Shown: positions 1 through 12,700, counted from the stretch's first letter. The stretch: DNA of 64,000 bases from Edaphochlamys debaryana (GCA_016858145.1 JAEHOE010000063.1:615395-679394); one strand, 5' to 3'. Numbers and translations are program-made. The notes: generated by a model not told the origin, from the sequence alone.

Positions 1-374
1 TGGGCGAGGCCCAATCCTGGCCCGCAGCGGTCCCAACGGGCTGGCCCGTCGGAGGTCACGTCACATCGAGAAGCTGCACGTCGCGGTCCGCGCGCGGTTC
101 GAGGCGCTACCTAGGTGCAGTTCAGCGCCTGCGGCTTACCACGACGGCGCGGCGGCTGTCGGCGACCAAGCCGCTCAAAACCCTTGCCCCCCCTCCCGCC
201 TTCCAACCCGGGCTGGGCCGGGCCGCAACCGCCAGCGCAGCAACTCCGGCCAGCCCCACCCCCGGGCCCGCTCTCATTCCCCCACCCCCGGGCCCGCGCC
301 CCTTCCCACCCCCCCTCCCCCGCCCCTCATCCTGCACACCTCCCTGCCCCCACCCAACACAGCCCCCACCCCAC

Positions 375-3260
375 CTGCATCAGGAAGAAGACGATCTTGC
401 CGGGCAGGTAGCCGGAGATGCGGTTGATGTCCATGTGACCGCGGCCCGTGACCCTGCGCAGTGGAGGAGTGGTGGCGAGCGGGCGGAAGAGCGCATAAGC
501 ATTCACCGACTCATGACATCGAAATGAACAGCTCGAGTTGGCCCACTGTCGTAAAGCCCCGGGCCCCGACCCTCCCGATCAACCAGCCGCACATGTCGAT
601 GAGCTTGATGTAGTGCAGGTTGCGGTCGTCGATGGGCTGCGCACGAGGGTTGCGGAGGGAGTGGGCGGGTGGAGGTTAGAGGAGTGGGAGGTTTTGTGAC
701 AGGACGCGGCCATCACAGCAGGCCTGCCCCACCTCGTACACCTCCTCGTACTTCTTGATGCGGGCCAGGAAGTCCGCCACCGCCTGGGGGGGGAGGGGGG
801 GGAAGGGAGAGGGGGGATGGGGGGAGCGGTAAGCCGGTCCTTTGTGTGTCTGGGGTGGGGCGGGACGGGGCGGACGGGGCGGATCGCCTCCAGCGCAACA
901 CCAAGAGGACCCCCCCCCGCCCCCCCCCTCGTGCGCCCACCTTGTCCGTGTCCACCCCCTTGTAGTCGGGGCTGTAGCGCATCTGCAGGGGGAGGGGGGG
1001 AGGGCAGGGCCAGAGGTAGGGACTCTAGGGAGTGTGCTTGACCTATCGAGCTGCCCCCCCCAGGACCCGGGACGAGTGCAGGCGCAGGCTTGCAATCGAG
1101 GACCCCAGCCATGCTCCGGCTGTGTAGCTTCCCCCCTCCGACCCCCTGCCCCCCCCCACACCTTGTTGCGGTAGTTGAGCTCCAGCACGGCGGGGTCGGA
1201 GCAGATGGTCTCTGGGGGTGGGGGGGCGTGTGCAGTTGTGGGGGAAGCGGTGATGTGGGTCGGCCCATGATGGTAGGGGCACAGCTGCGGCAGCATTGCG
1301 CCTGCAGACGCCCGGGCGCAGAGCCACCGCCCGCACCGCCCCCCGCTTCCCTAACTGCCCCGATTGCCCCCTCCCACCCCCCAGCCCCCACCCCCCACCC
1401 CTCACCTATGAACATGTACTGCAGCACCCCGTGGAACTTGGCCCTGAGCAGGTTGCGCCGCGCCACGGTGGTGTTGGTGGCGTCGAAGATGGCCACCTGG
1501 CCCGAGTCTGGGGGGGGAGGAGGGGGGGGCGGAGAAGGACGCCGGGCAGGACAGGGTCAGTGCTGCGAGCCAAGTCTGGTTGGCTGTCTACCTGTTCAAC
1601 AGACCCCAACCGCCGCACTTCTCCGCTGCGACTGCTCCCCAGACATGCACCCCCTCATCCACGTCCACCCCAAACCCCTCTCCCCCCGCACTACCCCCAA
1701 GCCCCACCGCTCCGCAGGTAGGCGGTCAGGTCGTCCAGGGCCGCGTGCAGCGCCCTGTTGCGCGCCTCCACGCCGCTCTCGTTGGCGTGGTCGAAGAAGG
1801 CCGCGTCCTGCACCTCGTCCGCGCACTTCTGGTGCCGCCGGTACTGGCCCACGTTGAAGTGACGGGTGGCGTGGCCCAGCCTGGGGGGGGGAGAGGTGGA
1901 AGGGGTTAGGCGAGCGGTGGAGCCAGCGCTGTCAGCACTAGCGCCGCGCCATGCCCTCAGCTTCGCGCTGCCTCCGGGTCCTGAACCCTGAACGCCGGGC
2001 CGTGCCCACCAGTTGAGGTAGCAGCAGAGCTTGTTGCACAGGAAGGTCTTGCCGCGGCCAGGCAGGCCCACCTGGGGGAGGGGGCAGAGGAGGGAGCGAG
2101 GGGTGAGGGATGCCCAGCCCTGCAGACCTGGCCTTGTGCCCCCCCCAAGCCCCTCCTCCAGTCGCCATCACCCGCACCTGCCCCAGCCCGGCCGCCTCCT
2201 TTCCGCTGCCACCCTCTTGCGCCCTCTTGCCTGCACCTCCTCTGGCCCGTCTCCTCCCTCCCCCTCCCCCCTCCCCCCCCCCACCAGGATGATGACCAGC
2301 TTGTTCTTGCGCACCACCGCACCGCTGCGCACCCGCATGGAGCCGCCCAGGGGCACCACGGCGCCGCCGGGGGCCAGGCCGCTGCCGGGGCCGGCGTCGC
2401 GGCCGGTGCCCGAGGCCTCGCCGCCCTCCCCCCCGCCCCCCAGCCCCGCGAAGGCCCCCGACGTGGACGTGGACAGGGGCCCCAGGGGCGCCGCCGAGCC
2501 CGTGGCTGCGTCCGCGTCCGCGTCCTCGGCCGCCTCCAGCACCCCCTGGTCGGAGGAGGGCATGAGCTCCAGGGACACATCCCTGGGGGGAGGGGAAGAG
2601 GAGGAGGAAAGCAGTGGGGGGGAGAAGGAGGGGTTGGGGGGCGTCAGGAAGGAGGCGCTCTGTGCGGGAGAGGAGGGGGAGCATGGCACAGCTGGGTGGC
2701 GCTTTGAGGGAGCGCCTGCGGGAGGGCGGGGAGCGGATTCCATGAAGCTCGCAGGCCCATCCGGGATTACTGATACGCTTAAAACCCCGAACTCCCGCCT
2801 CAAACCCCCATGCCCCCCGCACCCCCCCCCCCCCTCCTGCGTGCACTTGCCTGAAGTTGACGGTGGTGGCCAGGAGCCCACGCAGCCTCCGGGACAGCTC
2901 GGCGCTGTTGGGCAGCGGCGAGTTGCCCGAGCCCAGGCCGGAGCTGTTGGGGCCCCCGTCGTGGCCCCGCATGGAGTTCAGGTGCATGAGCGTGTGGCCC
3001 GAGGGGAGGCCCACGGAGGCCACGCGAGCAGGGGGCCCGGGCCGCTGGGGCTCCGAGAGGGCCGGGGTAAGCAGTGCACGGGACGTGTTGGGCGTCGAGC
3101 CCAGACACAAACCAGCCGCTGGCCGGTCTTGCGCAGCGGATGGCGGCAGGCTACTGCTTTCGCCGGTCCCCGCAGGCGCGAGCTGGGCTGCGTCCTCTTC
3201 AACGACGCGCTCCATGGCTCCCTGGGAAGAATCGGTTTGGCCTGCCGACTGGATGGCCAA
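375..3260 (-). CDS. 6-phosphofructo-2-kinase (fructose-2,6-bisphosphate synthesis), 3' part outside window
   Basis: Makes the glycolysis/gluconeogenesis regulator fructose-2,6-bisphosphate in the cytosol. Coding exons on the minus strand: 3260-2851, 2582-2285, 2071-2010, 1880-1708, 1507-1406, 1211-1162, 982-941, 783-733, 636-584, 453-375 (440 codons, phases consistent). A roughly 235-residue low-complexity N-terminus shows no recognisable carbohydrate-binding module. The kinase domain follows: Walker A GLPGRGKTF at about 238-246, FNVGQYRR, FDATNTT at about 322-328, SPDYKGVDTDK, PIDDRNLHYIKLIDM and SGYLPGKIVFFLM, all in family order. Intron 1 must use a GC donor (2850-2849): the nearby GT alternative puts exon 2 out of frame. 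Positions 1-374 look like the next intron. The bisphosphatase domain expected in bifunctional enzymes, with its RHGE motif, is not in the window, so whether the enzyme is bifunctional cannot be told. The start is the first ATG of the open N-terminal exon and is not certain. Confidence 0.9.
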
Positions 3261-6200
3261 TGAGCGCTTCTAGAACTTAGGCCTCTGCAGGCAAGGCTGG
3301 TAGAGTTCGCGCTCTGTTACGTTGGCCGAAGCGCTACCTCGCCGAGGAGGCGAACCCGCGCCCAAACGCGCCGAGGGCAGCAGCGAGCCTTGGCTCCAAG
3401 CTGTGCAACTACGTGGCGCCCACGAAGAGGGTTCGCGGGCTCGCGTGTGCCGGCCGTTGAGTCGGCGCCGCGCCAATTGCGGTGCAGCAAGCAAGCACCC
3501 AAAGACGAAGGGCTCTGTGTACGTACTGCAGCCACTAGCGCATATCAAAAGGCCATCGAAGGTGCTAGAGGCCCGCTTGGGGGGTTGGGCCTGCACGGCA
3601 CCGCTGCGTGGGCGGCCGTCGCCGTCGCGTCTGGGCCCGTCTTCCTCCCCCGGGCAAACCCAATGGAACACTTCCTCTAACCACATCTGCACGAGGCTGC
3701 ACTGCATGCAGCGGACGGCTCAGCGTGAGGTACAGGATCAGCGCTTTAGTGCACTGAGGTGCACTGCTACATGTTTGGCAGTGCCCTCCAGTACCTCCAG
3801 CGGCCTGCGGGCTCCCCGCGTAGGCACGCCTTCCTGGGGCGCAGTCAGGCGCAGTCGCCAGCCGCCGAGGGAGGCAGTGATCCAACTTCAATGCATAGGT
3901 ATACCCCCTGAGCTTTCTGTGACGACGGATGATGCGTGCGGGTGTGGGTGGCCCTAGCGCAGCATGTTCCCCCGGCACCCCTCTCTCCACCCCTTCCTGC
4001 CCGCGTAACTTTTCCGCCCGGGTCCTGGGTGCCGTCCGGCCCTCGCCGTGTCCTCGTTGCTGGCTCCTGCCCCTCTCGGTGCCCTCTTTCGTGTCTCCCG
4101 CGCAGTCTCCGGCGGCTCGTAGGCTTCCTCTTGCTGCTTCTGCCGTCGCCCTGGCTTGGCGCATGTTCGATGGCTGACTCCTTCTCCTTCGCGTCTGCCA
4201 CGGCGCTTCTCCCTTCACGTTCAGGTCTGTATGATGATGCTGGGCGGGTCTGGGCCTATAGCGAGCCGCCGGAGACGCTGCGCACTCGACCCGCACGCTC
4301 AGGTAACCTGCCCCAGGTAACTCGTGGGTGGGAGGCTTCGGACGGCTTCGGGCGGTTTTGGAGGGCTTCGTTATGCTGCCTGGTAAGGTGACGCCGCATT
4401 AGGCTCGCAAGAGCAGGGCTGCGGATGGTTGCCGACCAGTGCACTTGTTGCATTTGCTGGCCTGCTTTTCGCGTAACTCGTCTCCCGTGTCTCCTTTCCC
4501 CGGGGGTTCAGACGCCCCGCACCCTGCAACCCTTCTGACTAGGGAGGCTGGGGCCCGCTGGGGTGAAGCCTGGAGTGGAGCACCTCTTGTGCTCGGTCTG
4601 CAGCGTCGAGCTCCTGAGTTTGCCTGGCCCCTGCCCTAACACTCCCAGGGACTGTACATGTGCCCACCTCTTGCGCTGAACCGCACCCGTTGTCCCAGGT
4701 TGGTGCCCTGTCTGGCCGTCCGCTCAGTCGGCTCAGGCACAGGCCCCAGCCGGCTTCTCTCCCTCCCCAGGCCCCTTGACCGCTGCCTCCGCTCCGCACA
4801 CTGGCGCCAATCGGCCGACCTGCAGTGCGCCCAAAGGATGCACCTCCGGTCGTCCTTCCGCGACCCTGTCATTCTCGGCAATCCTGAGCCTTGCCCTCAT
4901 GCCCAGGGTTGCACAATACGGCAGCCCCCGGTGCCAATACGCGTATTAATACGCAATACGGCCCCCTCTTCGCTAATACGGCTTAATACGGCTTCAATAC
5001 GGCGGCGCCCAGCCGTATCAATACGGCAGCGTACGGCAGCCCATACTGCCGCCTTGTGCACGAGCGAATGCGCTCCGCGTTCACGTAGAAGCGCAGGTAA
5101 TGCGTAGGGCATCGGCTACGGCGGAACGGACGGCTGAGCTGCCAACCGACGCACCCCAGCACCCCACGTTGCCCCCCGCCCTCCGCTGGCCCCCCGCTGC
5201 CCGGCCGGTACCCTCACGCCGCATGCCGTATTAATACGGCAGCGAGAGGCCGGATCCGTATTAATACGTATCCGTATCAATACGGGGACTGATACGTATC
5301 GGCAACCCTGCTCATGCCTATCCCGCGCGCGCCCCCATGCATCCCCGCACCATGTGCAGGGACACGCCCTTCCCCACGCCGTATATATCGTTAGCCCGCG
5401 GCTGGGTGGCTGCAACGCATGCTGCCTCACGTGCGCAATCTGCTCAGTATCTAGGGCCAGTGCCACGAGCAAGGCTTCGCTTCATGGCTGGGAGGCTGCA
5501 CAGTTCGCGGCTCACGAGTGAGGCAGAGGAGATGCTTGCCGGCGTGAGGTAGCGGCCCTTTGGGCTGGGGGAGCACGCGGCCTGAAGAGCGGCAGCAGCG
5601 GCGGTGGGTCTGAGCTCTTACGAGTAGAGCAGTACGGGGCCCGGCTGGGCCAAGCGCCGCCTATCGTCCCCAGTACCTCCTCCCTCCTCTCTCCCCTCCC
5701 CTGCCAGTCAGCGCCGCCTCGAAGCCTCCGGGGCGCCGCAGAGCAGCGCTCCCATCTCCAAGCTCCCCAGGATAAGCATACTGCACTCCAAGCCACGACA
5801 CGACGGGCCACACACAGAGCAAGCAACAGCAAGCCGCAAGCTACACGACACGGACTGACCAACAGAAGGCGATCACACGTTAGAGCGACCGAGGACCAAC
5901 ACGAGGTTCGACCGACGAAACTCCGGGATCTGCATCACAGATCGAAAGAAGGAGCCACACCATCCAGGGGCGGCGCACACAGCTAGTAAGGTTGCAAACT
6001 AAACGCCGGGGTCTTCTCGCAACGCACGCAAACGTCCGACTCCACCGCCGCTGCAGGGGTTGTAGTGTGACGAAGACGTAACATCATCACCAGAGCCGTA
6101 CATCGCATGATCCGGGGGGCACAAAACTCTTGGCCCGTGTCTTGAACCTTGTGTGCAAACCTCATGAAATGCATTTCCTACATGGCCCAGAGCCTAGCCC

Positions 6201-6569
6201 GGGGCGAATGAAATGAGGCCTAGTTCCTGCCGCCATTGAGTTTCTCAGGATTTGTCCGGGTGGATTGTCATGCATGGGGCGCTTGGTCCCCTAGTTACCC
6301 GACACAAACGAAGCTGCCAGTGTGCAGCCATGCAGCAGTGAACGCAGCCGTAAGCTCTTATCTTCTCGAGTCGGTGGCGCGAGGCCGGGATCGAAGGCTG
6401 GGACGCAGGCCTCTCAGCTCCCATGCCCCAGCCGTGATACGCGCCCTGACGGGACCCCGCGGGCTCTGCGTAGCAACACACCAGGGCACGCCGAGGGGTG
6501 CCGAGCCAGGGGCGGCTCAAGGGCCCTCCGCCGCGCGTCCGAGTCCGCCGCGCCTCCGCTAGGGGGGTG
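3261..6569. other. 3.3-kb intergenic region, no supported gene
   Basis: This lies between the start of the phosphofructo-2-kinase gene and the end of the J-protein gene, both on the minus strand. I found no exon chain with splice signals and no recognisable protein. The longest open frame (3322-3957, plus) has no recognisable motif. A hAT-type MITE occupies 4904-5310. Sequence around 5770-5950 is A/C-rich and poor in T, unlike its surroundings, with no identifiable function. The promoter of the kinase gene should lie just above 3260. Confidence 0.5.
4904..5310. mobile_element. hAT-type MITE (non-autonomous DNA transposon)
   Basis: The 407-bp element starts with CAGGGTTGC (4904-4912) and ends with the exact inverse GCAACCCTG (5302-5310). 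It is flanked by a perfect 8-bp direct repeat CTCATGCC (4896-4903 and 5311-5318). An 8-bp target duplication with CAGGG-type ends is the hAT superfamily signature. The interior has no coding capacity. It is filled at both ends with AATACGG / CGTATTAATACG motifs on both strands, which would fold into strong hairpins, as in other MITEs. Perfect target duplications suggest a fairly young insertion. The transposase source is not in this window. Confidence 0.88.
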
Positions 6570-8661
6570 CTAGGAGGGCGCCGCCCCGTGCTGCGGCTGC
6601 AGCGCCTGCCTCAGTGCGTCCCGCTGGTCGCCCGACAGCTGCTCGGGGAAGGCCACCCGCCAGTGCACCACCAGGTCGCCGTGGCTGCGGGCGGGCGCGG
6701 AGCCGGCCCCGCCGCCCCTGGCAGCGGCGGCGGCAGCGGCAGCGGCCCCGCCCGTGCGGCTGCGCGGGATGGGCATGCCCTCCCCCGGCAGTACGCACTC
6801 GCCGGCGAACACCCCCGGCCCCAGCGTCAGCGTCAGCGAGCGGCCGTCCAGGGTGCGCAGCGCCGCGGCGCCGCCCGTGAGCGCATCCACGAGGGGGACG
6901 CACAGGGTGGTGTGCAGGTCGTTGCCTGGGGGGGAGCGGGTGGCGGCGGGTGGGGTTAGGGCGACGAAGATGGGTGAGCGCGCAGGTGGAAAGACAGCAC
7001 AAGACCCCCCCTTCGTCGGTCGGTCTGCGCCGCCGGCACCCAAGCCTACGGGCGCCATGCTGCAGCACCGAGGGCCCCTCCCCTCCTCCCGCCCCCCCGG
7101 CCCCCCCCTCTTCCCACCTCTCCGCTCGAAGCGGTCGTGGTCCGCCTGCGCCACCACCAGCACCAGGTCCCCCGCCGGCAGCCCCGGGGCGCCCTCGTCG
7201 CCCTTGCCGCTGAACGTCACCCGCGTGCCCGTGCGCGTGCCGGGGCCCAGCGCCACACGGAACAGCTCCTCCACGCGCGTCTCCACAGGGCCCCCCCCCG
7301 CCCCACACACAGCGGCATCATCAAGGGCCGCCCCGGCGTGGGCGTGGGCGTGGGCGGCCAGGCCGAGCGCCAGGCGCGCGGCGGGGCCGGGCCAGCCGCC
7401 CGGGGCCGAGGCGCAGGCGGCGGCGCCCGGGCCCGGCCCCATGCCGCAGTCGGACGCGGGGCGGTAGACCCTCCGCGCCAGGCGCAGCTCCTTGACGCAG
7501 CCGCTGAACATCTCCTCCAGCGTCAGCAGCAGCCGGTGGTGAGAAGAGGCGGGGGCGGAGGCGGGGGCGGAGGGGCCGGAGCACGGCAGCACCGCCTCCG
7601 CGCCCGCGCCGCCCCGCCGCTTGCCCAGCAGACTGCCCGGGCTCACGGCGCCGGGGCTGGGCTGGGGCGTGGGCGGCGGCGCGCACACGTGCAGCAGCAG
7701 CGGCGCGGGCGCGGGAGGCCAGGAGCCGCACGTGCCCAGCGCCCGACCGGCTCGCCCCGGCTCGAAGGGCAGCGGCAGGGAGGGCTCCGCCGGGGGCTGC
7801 GGCGGGGACTGCTGCCACGGGTGCGGCTGGTGCTGGTGTTGCTGATCGTGGTGGGGGCGGTGGGGGTGGGGGCGGGGGAGGGAGTGGGCGGGGCCATGGG
7901 CGGGGGCGGAGGCTGTGTCGGGGCTCCAGTCCCGGTGCGGAAGGCTGGTGCCGGTGCGGCCCCCGCAGGCCGCAGAGGAGGAGCAAGAGGCGGAGCCGCC
8001 CCAGCCGCCCGAGGGACCTGAGCCCGAGCCCGAGCCGGAGCCCGAGCCCGAGCTGGACAGCGAGCAGCCCGCAGCCAGCCCCGAGGCCGGACCCGAGCCC
8101 TGGCGCTCAGCGGAGGCCGCCGCCCCGCAGCCGGGGTCCCCGGGCGAGGCGGTGGTGGCGTGGGCGGCGCCCAGGGGCGCCCCCACCTCCGCGCCTCCCT
8201 CGGCCGCCCCTTCGCCCTCCCCCTCCCCCGCCAGCGCCGCGAACGCGCCCAGGAAGTCGTAAAGGCAGCGCTTCTCGGGGCAGGCCAGGGTGTCGTAGGC
8301 CTCCTGGATGGATCGGAACACCTCGGCGGCGGAGCGGGGGTCCAGGGCGCCCGCGGGGCCGGAGCCGCGCTTGTCGGGGTGCCACTGGATCTGGGGGGGT
8401 GCAGGGTGGGGGGGGAGGCAGCGGGGCGGGATCAGCGCAGGGGCTGGATCGGCTCCGGCCGAGAAACGGACGTGATGCGTGGCGGCAGCCGCAGGGGAGG
8501 AGGCGTGGGAAGGCTGACGTAAGGGGATCCGCTGGGGTTTGCGGGCTGCTCACCATGAGGCGGCGGTACGCCCTCCGGACCTCCGCGTCGCTGGCGGTAG
8601 GGGGCACCCCCAGCAGGGCGTAGTAGTTGCGGCCGACGGGGAAGGGAGGGTCGGACGCCAT
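6570..8661 (-). CDS. Class B (type II) J-domain co-chaperone, DNAJB/Sis1-like
   Basis: Hsp40 that stimulates Hsp70 ATPase and delivers substrates. Three exons: 8661-8554, 8390-7118, 6925-6570, giving 578 aa with consistent phases. The N-terminal J domain reads NYYALLGVPPTASDAEVRR and then, after intron 1, IQWHPDK with HPD at about 40-42; the intron falls just before helix III. A long Gly/Ser/Pro/His-rich linker follows (about 85-290). The two-part C-terminal substrate-binding region then includes LTLEEMFSGCVKELRLARRV, RVTFSGKGDEGAPG and DLVVHWRVAFPEQLS. There is no CxxCxGxG zinc-finger set, so it is class B rather than class A. At 578 aa it is well above the usual roughly 340 aa because of the linker and an Ala/His-rich insertion in the first C-terminal domain. 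The signal for cytosol or nucleus is simply the absence of a transit peptide. Start: first ATG, six residues before the conserved J-domain region. Confidence 0.92.
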
Positions 8662-9713
8662 TGCGTGTGTGCGGCTGCCCTGGATCCTGCGCAGTGGCGG
8701 ATGTAGGGGGGCAGGGTTGTGAGGTGGTCCAGGTGGGGACTGGGAGAGGACGCCGCAGCGGAGCCCCTACACTGTGAGGTCCGTTGCTGCGCAGTGCGGA
8801 AGATCCGTGGTGAATAACTGCTCATGGGGTCCCTCGTTGGCCTGCCCGCCGTCGCGGGCACGGATCCAGGTGCAGAGGTCGTGGGGAGACGCGCGCTCCG
8901 CGGAAGGTTCGGCACGAGTCGACAACCCGCCACCGTCCGAACCCGAGCGCAGCCGCGAAGACCCCAAACCCACAATCGTGGTAAATAGCACAGTATGGGT
9001 CCAACTAAGCCGCTTGGCTGGCCGGATGGGCGACAAGAACCCCCGCTGAGGTACACATGTGTGCTCGGCCCGGAGCCGACGACTCGCCACGGCGGACGGA
9101 GCCCGCTCCGTTGTGCTTACCTTTGTAAGTATTTGAGACACGAGCCCAGGCTGCGTGCACCGTTGATCAAGCCCTCCCACAATCGGACCGAAGCTTCCGA
9201 ATTGCGCAGGCGAGCACTGGCGCTGCGGCCGGGCTCGCCTATGATGCACTTTTCATTTACAAAGTATCCTGGCGGCTTGAAGGTCAAGCCCGGCGCGTGC
9301 CAGCGAGGGGCGGGATGGCTGCGAGCAACGGCGTGTTGAGCTATAGCGCGGGTGGGCAAGCAAGCGCTTGTATGAAGCTAGTCGCTAAAGGACGGAGATA
9401 GTGCAATTTGTTTTGAGCGTGCAGTGGAGATGCAATTGGTCGGCGGAGCAGATCGACGCGGGGTCAGAAGGGTCGCGACTCGCGAGGAACGGCCGCGCCC
9501 GAATGGCTCCTGGGGTGACTACCCCCGCAAGCCTCCGCCCGCTGAAGTATTCGACCTGATCAACCCAATGCTGCCTTGCCGTGCAGCAATTGAGCGCAGC
9601 GGCGATGAACACGGTCTCCTCCCGAACCATCTGGTGGAAGCTTCTTACACCGCTCGCCCCCCTTCCCGCTCGCCGACACACACCCCAGCCCGCGGCCCCC
9701 CTCCCCGCGGCCC
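8662..9713. other. Intergenic region between two minus-strand genes
   Basis: About 1.05 kb. It holds the upstream region of the J-protein gene and the 3' untranslated region of the transporter gene. I see no supported coding exon. Candidate TGTAA poly(A) signals on the minus strand are at 9645-9649 and 9257-9261. Confidence 0.5.
9645..9649 (-). terminator. Candidate TGTAA polyadenylation signal for the transporter gene
   Basis: TGTAA, the usual chlorophycean poly(A) signal, occurs on the minus strand 65 bp after the stop codon of the spinster-like transporter. A second copy at 9257-9261 would give a 3' UTR of about 450 bp, a common length in these algae, so either could be used. Confidence 0.35.
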
Positions 9714-12700
9714 TCACCCGTGCTGCCCCGATCCCGGCCCGAACCACTGCTGCAGCTGCGCCACCTGCTGCGACCGCCCAGAGCCGGAGCCCTCCAGCCC
9801 CGCGGATGTCCTCCGGCCCTGCCCCGAGCCCTGCGGCCCCGAGCCCTGCGGCCCCACGGCCGGCCCAGCCCCCGGGCCCTGCTGCCCCGAGCCACCCTGC
9901 CGGGATCCGTGCGCCGAGCCGCCCCGCTCAGACGGGGACGCGCTGCTGGCCCCCGGCCCGCTTGGCCCCGGCGATGGATCCTCCGCGTACCCCAGGCTGG
10001 CGGCAGGGCTGGGGGCCGCGGTGGGGGCCTGGTCGTGCGAGGAGCCCGGCCCTCCGTGGGCACCGCCGCCGTTGGCCGCCTCGACGCCCGCGCCTCCCCG
10101 CCCCGATGCGCCCAGCAGCTTGGGGGGCGGCGGCGGGTGCCTCAGCCCGGAGAGGGACACGCCCTCCGCCACTCGCGCCCCCGATGAGGTGGGCAGCGGC
10201 GGGGCGGGGCCCGGGGCGAAGGCCGGGGCCGGGAAGCCCGGGTAGGCGCCGCCAAAGCTGGGGGCTGGCGCGGAGCTGGAGGAGGCGGGGCCGGGCCCCA
10301 GCAGCCTCTGCTTGGCCAGCACGCTCTCCTCCCGCCCCGCCAGCAGCGACCCCGGCCCCGGCCCCGGGTCCGCCAGTCCCGTGATGCCGCCCCCCTGCCC
10401 CGCCGCCCGCTCCGCCGCCTCCGCCCGTGCCGCCGCCTGCTGCTCGCTGCTCCGCGCCAGCCGCGCCTGCATGGCCGCCTCGTCCTTGCGCATGCAGCAG
10501 GCGAGCGAGGCCAGCAGGAAGCCGCAGGGCACCCAGCCGGCGGTGGCCACGTTGAAGGCGTCCTTGGGGGTGGGGTGGAGGGAGGGGCGGGGGTGAGGGG
10601 TGAGGAGGGGCGGAGAAGGAGAGGGAGGAAAGAGGGGTGGGTGGGCGTAAAGATTTCTTGGAGAGGCTGTGCACAACCGAAGGGGGCATACGAAAGCGCT
10701 TGGGGCGGGGTGTCGCTACTCGACGGGAAGCAGCTGTCCGCCCTCCCTTCCCCCCCCACCTGTCGGCCCATGGCGTGGATGAGTGCGGCCACCAGTGCGG
10801 GGCCCAGGCCCTTGCCCAGGTCGTCAGTCATGGACTGGGGGGGTGGGAGGGTAGGGGGAGGGTAGGTAGGGGGGTTGGTCGGTCGGTAGGGTGGGGGAGG
10901 CAGTTCGATTGTCAAGCAGCCCCTGGCACCGCACCTACGGCAGGCAACCAGGGACTGGGGTGGCTGCAGGCAATGCTTCCCGCGTCCCCCCCCTGCTCGC
11001 CTGCAGCGCCAGCGCCACCCCTCGTGTCTCCGGCTCGTTGACGTTGAGCATCACGGAGCGCAGGTTGGGGCCCGCCACGGAGGCCACCGCGCCGCCCAGC
11101 AGCGACAGGAAGCACGTGAAGCCCAGGCCCAGGCGCTGCAGGTCTGGGGCGAGGAGGGGGGGGAGGGGAGGGAGGCCGGAGGATTTGGAGGAGGGGTGGG
11201 TGACGGGCAGACAGGTAGGACGGCGTGGATGCTGTTGGCACCTTCAGCTCCGGCCGTTCCCTTGAATCCCCTGACCGCTGCCCCAAACCCAACGTGACCA
11301 CGAACGTGGTCCTCATCCCCGTTCCCCCCTCCCGCTGCCCCCGCCCCTCCCGCTGCCCACGAGGGAGGCGAGCAAGGAGGGTGGGTGGGTTAAGGTATCA
11401 GGCAGGTCAGAGTGGTCTTACTGGGCAGGTTCTTGAGCGTTCCCCACCTGCGTTAATGATGGCGTACAGGGGCCCTATGCCCAGCAGCACACAGCCGCCT
11501 GCCAGCAGCGCCTGGTACTCCTGGGGGGGGAGGGGGAAGGAGGGGAGAGGGAGGGGGGGAGGAGGGGAGGGAGGAGGGGAGGGAGGAGGGGAGGGAGGAG
11601 GGGAGGGAGGAGGGCAAGGGTCGGACACCGTCGGTCTGGGGAGGGGCGGTCAACTGGTGTCAAGCTGCTCAACGCATCGTTGCGGCATGGCTGCCCCCGC
11701 CGGCCCCCCAGCCCCGCCCCCCCCCCGCCCGCTCCATATCCCCCCCCCCTCACCTTGCGCTTGTTGTAGAGCCACTGCCCCCCTGCGCCCCCCGCCACCA
11801 CCCCCGCCGCCCCGCCAGCCCCGAACAGCAGCAGAACCAGCGTGGAGGCCTGGGGGCGCAGGGAGGGGTGGGGTGGGGTGGGCACACACTTGATTCGGCA
11901 GAAGGACACGGGGTGGGAAGGGAGCGCCGCGCGGGTGAGGCGCCAGGGCCACCAACTTGGGCCCGCTTCCACCCCGCGTTGGCTGCCCTTGCCGCCCATC
12001 TCCCCTTCCCCCTCTTCTCCCAGCCCCCCCCCCCCCCCACACACCCACACACACCTGCACCGTGAATCCCTTCTGCTGGTGCAGGAAGTCGTTGAAGTAG
12101 GTGAGCACCATGCCCCAGGGCAGGGAGCCGGGCAGCCCCTGAGCGATCACCAGCGCGTTGGAGGGGCAGCGCAGCAGCCGCCCCACCTTGGCCCAGGAGA
12201 TGGAGGCGTGGTAGGCCTCGCCCTCGGCGTACCTGGGGGGGGGGGAAGAGGGGAAGTGTGGTGAGGTGAGGTGAGGGGCAGGGGAGGGGCGGGGCAGGGA
12301 GGCAGGCAATATGCTGTGCACTGAGGCAGTCAGGCGGGCAGAGAAAGGGCGGGACTGGGTGCTGCTGCCCAGAGCGCAATTCGTTGGCCGCATCGCGCCC
12401 GCACTACCGCCGGCAAGCTCCAAGGTGATTGGGTGGTAGACACCCGGTGCTAGCTGCTGTCCCGCGGGCGGCAGCCCCCTCCCCGCCAGGCTCCCTACGC
12501 GCCCCCCCCCCCCCACCTCTCCTGCAGCGCCTCCTCGAATGCCCCCCTCGGCGGCTCCCGGGTGGTGGCCAGCATGAGCCCCGCCACCGCCAGCGAGGGG
12601 GCGGCCACCACCACGAAGGGCACCCGCCAGTTGGTGGCGGGGCCGATGGTGCCGGACAGGGCCTGGGGGGCGGGGAGGGCGGTTAGAGGAGGAAGCGGTG

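Noticed and set aside
1090..1857. Long open frames opposite the phosphofructo-2-kinase and other GC-rich genes
   Set aside because: They are antisense or shifted-frame shadows: low-complexity Pro/Arg/Ala/Gly translations that run through introns of the real gene without any conserved motif.
3322..3957. 211-codon open frame on the plus strand
   Set aside because: No recognisable motif, no regulatory or splice support. Long random open frames are common in this GC-rich DNA.
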